Part shown: piece by piece, positions 35,156 through 39,102 of the stretch | Layout of the letters: every line of letters begins with the position of its first letter | Numbering within the stretch: position 1 is the stretch's first letter | Source: Amoeboradix gromovi | Lineage: Eukaryota > Sanchytriomycota > Sanchytriomycetes > Sanchytriales > Sanchytriaceae | DNA: 39,102 nt | Reading direction: 5' to 3' | Assembly (NCBI GenBank): GCA_018985225.1 | Contig: JADGIF010000019.1 | Span: forward strand, 1-39,102 | Position numbers and translations under genes: made by a program | Notes under the pieces: generated by a model | Told to the model about the DNA's origin: nothing | The model's database searches: none | What the model saw: the letters and a program-made list of their open reading frames with translations, nothing else

Positions 35156-37837
35156 TTAATTTCTAATAACCCAGCTTCTGTTTTTTTGTAAAGCCTTTTT
35201 TAACACTTCCTGGTATCTCTTTATTTCCGTCTTATTCAATTTTTCCCATTCTACAGTCATCAGTAACTCGCCTACTTCTACATTATAATACTCTGGCATA
35301 ATGCTATATATGTTGTATAACACTTCGACGCATTTGTTCTTTACCTTGGCTATATTATCCATTAGTTCCACTATTCTAATCATAATCCCACTAATATCCA
35401 TGAACACTAACTTAATCACCAGTTCTAAGGCATTTGTTACTATTATTGTACTTTTATTCTTTACCAACTTGTTAAACAACTCGCTCATGTAGTCCATAAC
35501 TTTGGTATCCATCATTACTTCATTTTCTATCAATAAACACCCCGCTTTGTAAATATGATTTATTTTACATTCCTTTCTCTTGTATCCAGTGAATGTACTC
35601 ATAAACTCATACATTTCTTCATTGTTAAGTGATTTGACACTTTCTATTGCCAATTTTATGCGTTGCGTATCATGCCCGTTTAAACACTGTATTATTCCAC
35701 TTGCATAGGATTTTTTATACGCTCCGCACATCATTCCTTTCTTTAATTCCAAATACTCAATTTCTTTCAACTCATCTAGACTAGAAATTGCTGTCAGCCT
35801 TAATTTATCGATATTTGAATAGCTGGCATATATTATATGCCCTACACATTTTCTTATTACTTCACTATCAGCGGTCATTCCTACCATTGCGCTTGTAAAC
35901 AATTTGCAGCTACTTTGTCTTACAAATGATCCCGTGTCTCCCTTGCTTTCTACAGTGTAATCTATCAGACCTTTTGCACATCGATCTATCATCGAATCTG
36001 CAAAACCACCGTAGTTTTCTGTTATTTGCAAGTACAACCGTAAAATTCTACTTTTTATTTGTCCTGCACTTGCATTTACAGCATCATATTTGGAGTCCAT
36101 TAACTGAATTATTTCTTCTATATCTTTTTTATCCTGTGTTTTGGTAGATATAAGCCTACTCAAATACTCTATAATAACTATAACATGGTCTACAACGTTT
36201 GTATGCCTTGCGACATCCAATATGATATGCAATCCATCTAGTTGCAGCAGCCCTTCTATTACAAGCATCTTAAGGTCCATTGGATACTGGTTTATGTCCT
36301 GACTGTTAATGTCAAATTCCTGTACCATAAGTTTATCAAATAATATGCACAGCAGATCGTTCAACAAGGATTCATCAGGACAATGTTTTAGCATGCCAAC
36401 AATTAATATACAAAGACATTTAACTTGCAAAATAAACTCGAACTGATCAACTACTAGATGCTGCTTTAGCAGGGCATAGTTGCTGGTACAGATAGAATGC
36501 AACTGGCACAGCATGTCAGATACGGCTGGATTTAACCTTGCAGTTTCCTCGTAATCAGGCAACTGCTGTAATTTTACAAACTCATGTTGTTGTATTTGAT
36601 CACTAGCCGATAAAGCACCGAAAGAAATATCATAGTTACCAGACTCAATACACGTAGAATTGAACAAGCAATAAGACAAATGACAGGCAGCCTGGACTTT
36701 GAAATAATCACCTGTAAAAAGAGTATTAACAAATGCGGGAATTTGATTCGGGGTTATATTCAATTGAGGGCTAAATGAAGACAATGGGTTGCCAAGTGCA
36801 GAAGCGCTGTTGACTGCAACAAAATCACCAGCGCTCTTACAAGTTTGAAAACCATCTGGAATAGCATATTTTATAACTTTGGCTAACACGGCGCACCTGT
36901 TCATCAATAAATCAGTATCCATAGTGGATTGAATTATTGTGACTAGGTAATGGATTATCCCGTTTCTGTAAAATGAGTTAAGCAAAGGTACCCTGCTTCC
37001 AATCATATGCGAACGGTTTGAATGGCCAATGGTGTAGTAGTCGAGATAAGGAAGCAACAAAAGACCATCTAGTACAGAATAACGACCTACTAGCTCAGTA
37101 AATACAGCAGAAGCAGCACGGCGAACGTGGTGCACAGGATCAAAGCAACACACTAATATTAAATGAAGAGATAGCATATCAACATCCTCAACTTGAGCAT
37201 GTCTAGTCTTTCGCCATAATACAAACAAGGTGCAGTCGCGAATACCTTGACCAACACTTGCCGTGCCAATGCGTTTATCCAAATGGAGATACTCAAAGAG
37301 TACAGAATTAGAAATATGAACTAGTTTCAATCTAATAAATTCACTGAATAGCAGTAAAACACCCTGAGTATACTGGTAATCCTTCATAAAGTGAAGAAGT
37401 TGACTTAACTGAATCTCAGAATTTTTGTAGTACTGCGCTAATAATTTCGCAGTAGTGTATCTCCAGGGTTTATTAAGATTTAAAAACATAAATTGAAGTC
37501 GCTCCTGATCAGGAACGCTTAAAAGTATATAGCCAATTGCTTTCATTTGATATTTACCAGTCATAGACTTTGAATACTCGATTAACTCATCATTGCAGAA
37601 GCCATGTTTAACAAGAATCGCAATTGACTGTTGGTACTGTTTAGCGATGCAATGTGATATGAATTCATGTTTAATGGCCACACTTCTACCCAGGGCTTGC
37701 AATTTCATCAAATAAAACGCCAGAATCTTACCAAGATACTTCTCATCCTCAATCTTGTAGATTTCACTAACATCTGGCAAGTCAGTTAAAGGTTGTTGTA
37801 CGCAATTTAACATAGAAATTTGGAATTCCTGTTTCAT
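35156..37837 (-). CDS. TBCD: Tubulin-folding cofactor D (TBCD), N-terminally shortened
   Basis: HEAT-repeat chaperone that holds beta-tubulin during alpha/beta heterodimer assembly with cofactors B, C and E. The 893-residue product contains the family core CCFDPVHHVRRAASAVFTEL, then VGR, then LDYYTIGHSNRSHM, and the C-terminal YGGFADSMIDRCAKGLIDYT and ESKGDTGSFVRQSS blocks (family: DYTVDSRGDVGSWVR). The usual length is about 1100-1200 aa, so roughly 200-300 N-terminal residues are missing. Like ATR and EFL1 here, the gene is reduced rather than broken. The stop TAA (35156-35158) overlaps minus-strand AATAAA (35152-35157). Confidence 0.88.
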   Translation of the reverse strand: MKQEFQISMLNCVQQPLTDLPDVSEIYKIEDEKYLGKILAFYLMKLQALGRSVAIKHEFISHCIAKQYQQSIAILVKHGFCNDELIEYSKSMTGKYQMKAIGYILLSVPDQERLQFMFLNLNKPWRYTTAKLLAQYYKNSEIQLSQLLHFMKDYQYTQGVLLLFSEFIRLKLVHISNSVLFEYLHLDKRIGTASVGQGIRDCTLFVLWRKTRHAQVEDVDMLSLHLILVCCFDPVHHVRRAASAVFTELVGRYSVLDGLLLLPYLDYYTIGHSNRSHMIGSRVPLLNSFYRNGIIHYLVTIIQSTMDTDLLMNRCAVLAKVIKYAIPDGFQTCKSAGDFVAVNSASALGNPLSSFSPQLNITPNQIPAFVNTLFTGDYFKVQAACHLSYCLFNSTCIESGNYDISFGALSASDQIQQHEFVKLQQLPDYEETARLNPAVSDMLCQLHSICTSNYALLKQHLVVDQFEFILQVKCLCILIVGMLKHCPDESLLNDLLCILFDKLMVQEFDINSQDINQYPMDLKMLVIEGLLQLDGLHIILDVARHTNVVDHVIVIIEYLSRLISTKTQDKKDIEEIIQLMDSKYDAVNASAGQIKSRILRLYLQITENYGGFADSMIDRCAKGLIDYTVESKGDTGSFVRQSSCKLFTSAMVGMTADSEVIRKCVGHIIYASYSNIDKLRLTAISSLDELKEIEYLELKKGMMCGAYKKSYASGIIQCLNGHDTQRIKLAIESVKSLNNEEMYEFMSTFTGYKRKECKINHIYKAGCLLIENEVMMDTKVMDYMSELFNKLVKNKSTIIVTNALELVIKLVFMDISGIMIRIVELMDNIAKVKNKCVEVLYNIYSIMPEYYNVEVGELLMTVEWEKLNKTEIKRYQEVLKKALQKNRSWVIRN

Positions 37838-37857
37838 GAATACTTAAATCAAAATGA

Positions 37858-38048
37858 ATGAAGTTTATCAAATTTGATATGAAAAATGGTTTTAAAGACC
37901 AATTATTGAGATGTCTAAATCGGGTTGAGAAAAATTAATGTTAAAAATTTAGGCCAAAACTTTTAAAATGAATGAGGAAGATTTGATTTCATTAATGATA
38001 ATAAGACAAAAGATACTGAGAGCGATGATAGAATTAGAAGAAAAGTAA
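37858..38048 (+). CDS. Possible tiny two-exon gene (53 aa), unknown function
   Basis: Exon 1 (37858-37923, 22 codons) begins MKFIKFDMKNGFKDQLLRCL. Exon 2 (37953-38048) continues AKTFKMNEEDLISLMIIRQK, then ILRAMIELEEK and TAA. Joining requires removal of a 29-nt segment (37924-37952) starting GTTGAG and ending AAATTTAG, phase 0. The start is only 20 bp from the divergent TBCD start and the stop 5 bp from the convergent gene at 38054. The product is an amphipathic helix with no family I know. The splice site is weaker than in the three confident introns, so this is tentative. Confidence 0.3.
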
Positions 38049-38053
38049 ATCAT

Positions 38054-38323
38054 TTATTCGAATGTAATTTGTTTCGCGTCCGGGACTCTTTGAGGTTGAA
38101 CACTTGTAGAGTGTTCAACGGTATGGTGAATCATTTTTGACATGATAGAACCAAGGATCATTTGCAAAACTAATGGCAGGTGAACTTGAGAACGATGACT
38201 CTGGGTAGTTACCGGCTCACTTTCGTCACAACCTGTTTCTTGCTCTCGATGAGCAGTTGTTCTAATAACGACAAAAATCGGTGCAGCTGTGGCCAAACTC
38301 AACATTAAAATGAAAAAATTCAT
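38054..38323 (-). CDS. Small membrane-anchored protein of unknown function
   Basis: From the ATG at 38323 the 89-residue protein starts with one hydrophobic segment, MNFFILMLSLATAAPIFVVI, then a hydrophilic middle (EQETGCDESEPVTTQSHRSQ) and a second, amphipathic stretch LPLVLQMILGSIMSKMIHH. It could be a signal-anchored protein. The frame is open further upstream without an ATG. The stop TAA (38054-38056) lies inside minus-strand AATAAA (38053-38058), the local hallmark of a real gene end. No family was recognised. Confidence 0.55.
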   Translation of the reverse strand: MNFFILMLSLATAAPIFVVIRTTAHREQETGCDESEPVTTQSHRSQVHLPLVLQMILGSIMSKMIHHTVEHSTSVQPQRVPDAKQITFE

Positions 38324-38447
38324 GTCGTCAGTTTCTGCGAGGAGATTTGCAATAGGTAGCACTCCTAGGTAAATTTATCCAATCATAGGTTAGCACATGT
38401 ACTTGCCTCAGATCAGCGTGATTAATGCTGAGAGCAAAATAAATTAT

Positions 38448-38461
38448 GGGACACCCAATGT
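38448..38461 (+). repeat. Second-type terminal motif GGGACACCCAATGT
   Basis: Second copy of the 14-mer seen at 34427-34440. The following bases (AATAACAGG) differ from those at the first copy (GATTTCTAG), so only the terminus is shared. The gap 38324-38613 otherwise shows nothing. Confidence 0.5.
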
Positions 38462-38613
38462 AATAACAGGAGTAACTTGATATTTCTTGAAATGACAAAA
38501 AGAGTGTTTTCTGAAACTCTTAAATGAGATCTTTCTGAAAATCCCAGTTTCAAGTTGGTGTGACCATTACGTATGATATTATTCAGCATTAAAATGAGAA
38601 CAGCAATTCAAAT

Positions 38614-39102
38614 GGGACATCAAATATAAAAACTAGACTAACTCGTTTTTAAAGGTGCACCATACGGAGGAAATCATTAACAAAAGATCTTCTTCTATTA
38701 TACCAATTTTCTTTCATTGATTGTATTCCTCTTCTCAAAATAAAACTAGAAGACCCTGAATCTCGTTGAAATATATGAGGTCTTTGAGCATCTAAGCAAA
38801 AGGTGCATTTTCTTAGACGGTACTCTTTTCTAGAGTCATTTTGTAATGTTATACTAACATCATTCTCACAGACACTTCCTTTCCTTCAAGTGTAATCTAT
38901 GAACAGTCTCCCTGACTCTTGTCTTGCTGAATTTCAATCTTCTTCAATGTCAATGTCCGGCTTTTTCTTCTTTGATTTACTGGTGTATGAAAGCTTTTGC
39001 TTTCTCTTGGCCATAACTTTATTAGGAAAGGTCTCTATTTATGTGCAAGACAGTTCTTTCTGGATAGTTCTTAAATGAAAATATACCCTATTATGAATCA
39101 GT
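38614..39102 (-). mobile_element. GGGACACC-family transposon, at least 489 bp, running off the window
   Basis: Begins GGGACATCAAATATAAAAAC at 38614 and matches 6634-6900 closely for about 260 bp. It then extends further than any other copy. On the minus strand a start codon at 39014 opens MAKRKQKLSYTSKSKKKKPD, a basic nuclear-signal-like N-terminus. It soon breaks by a stop, then continues in other frames into the KCTFCLDAQRPHIF...RD..SSSFIL segment near 38760-38810. This shows that family members join an N-terminal piece to a C-terminal piece, as expected of internal deletion derivatives. Confidence 0.75.

Noticed and set aside
1-39102. Chlorarachniophyte nucleomorph or ciliate DNA, because of the tiny introns
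   Set aside because: Transposons, an ATR-type kinase, a zinc transporter and mitochondrial protein genes do not fit a nucleomorph. The three introns are longer than the 15-16 nt of Stentor-type ciliates, and the RRG9/PET123-like genes favour the fungal side. Not fully excluded.

Overview
The window looks like nuclear DNA from a compact, AT-rich, unicellular eukaryote. Genes are single-exon or nearly so, and neighbouring genes are often 20-120 bp apart. TAA, TAG and TGA all end genes, so the code is standard. Fungal-lineage proteins (an RRG9/neugrin-domain protein and a PET123/mS26-like mitoribosomal protein) occur beside a CYB5D1-like protein, a family linked to cilia. Together they suggest an early-diverging, zoospore-forming fungal relative (Rozella, aphelid or chytrid grade). 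That is an inference; no rRNA or other marker is present to settle it.

Layout. 1-9670 holds eL43, DPH7, TYW2/TRM12, a ZnT-type zinc transporter, a LAMTOR2-like roadblock protein, RRG9, an mS26-like protein and an MGRN1-like RING ligase. 10678-16165 holds CYB5D1-like, DCP2 and a very short ATR/Mec1-type kinase. 16928-27005 is a 10,078-bp insertion with inverted ends and a 4-bp target duplication. 27458-38323 holds EFL1/RIA1, a small unknown ORF, SCYL1/CEX1, a degenerate kinase, the tubulin chaperone TBCD and small unknown genes.

Two genome-wide habits are visible. First, three genes (ZnT, DCP2, EFL1) are joined correctly only by removing introns of 19 or 20 nt. These introns share a GTAATT/GTACTT start and a YTRATKTAG end. 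Second, in about a dozen genes the stop codon lies inside or directly against an AATAAA signal, implying almost no 3' UTR.

The spaces between genes are graveyards of Fanzor (eukaryotic TnpB homologue) 3' ends, recognisable by decayed zinc ribbons. They also hold 263-510 bp elements that begin GGGACACCAAATATAAAAAC. One Fanzor relic is split by the 10-kb insertion. Removing the insertion and one ATTT copy rejoins the Fanzor frame exactly at the zinc ribbon.

The insertion is the most interesting part. It carries three intact genes: a protein with a TIR/HET-like 'SHRW...WYDYMCLPQ...RGWC' domain, a helical protein with a possible HeLo/MLKL-like N-terminal bundle, and a polytopic membrane protein transcribed divergently from them. 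It also holds decayed genes and a nested 1.9-kb element. I read it as a candidate mobile cassette carrying immunity- or cell-death-like cargo. The function is inference; the insertion geometry is read directly.
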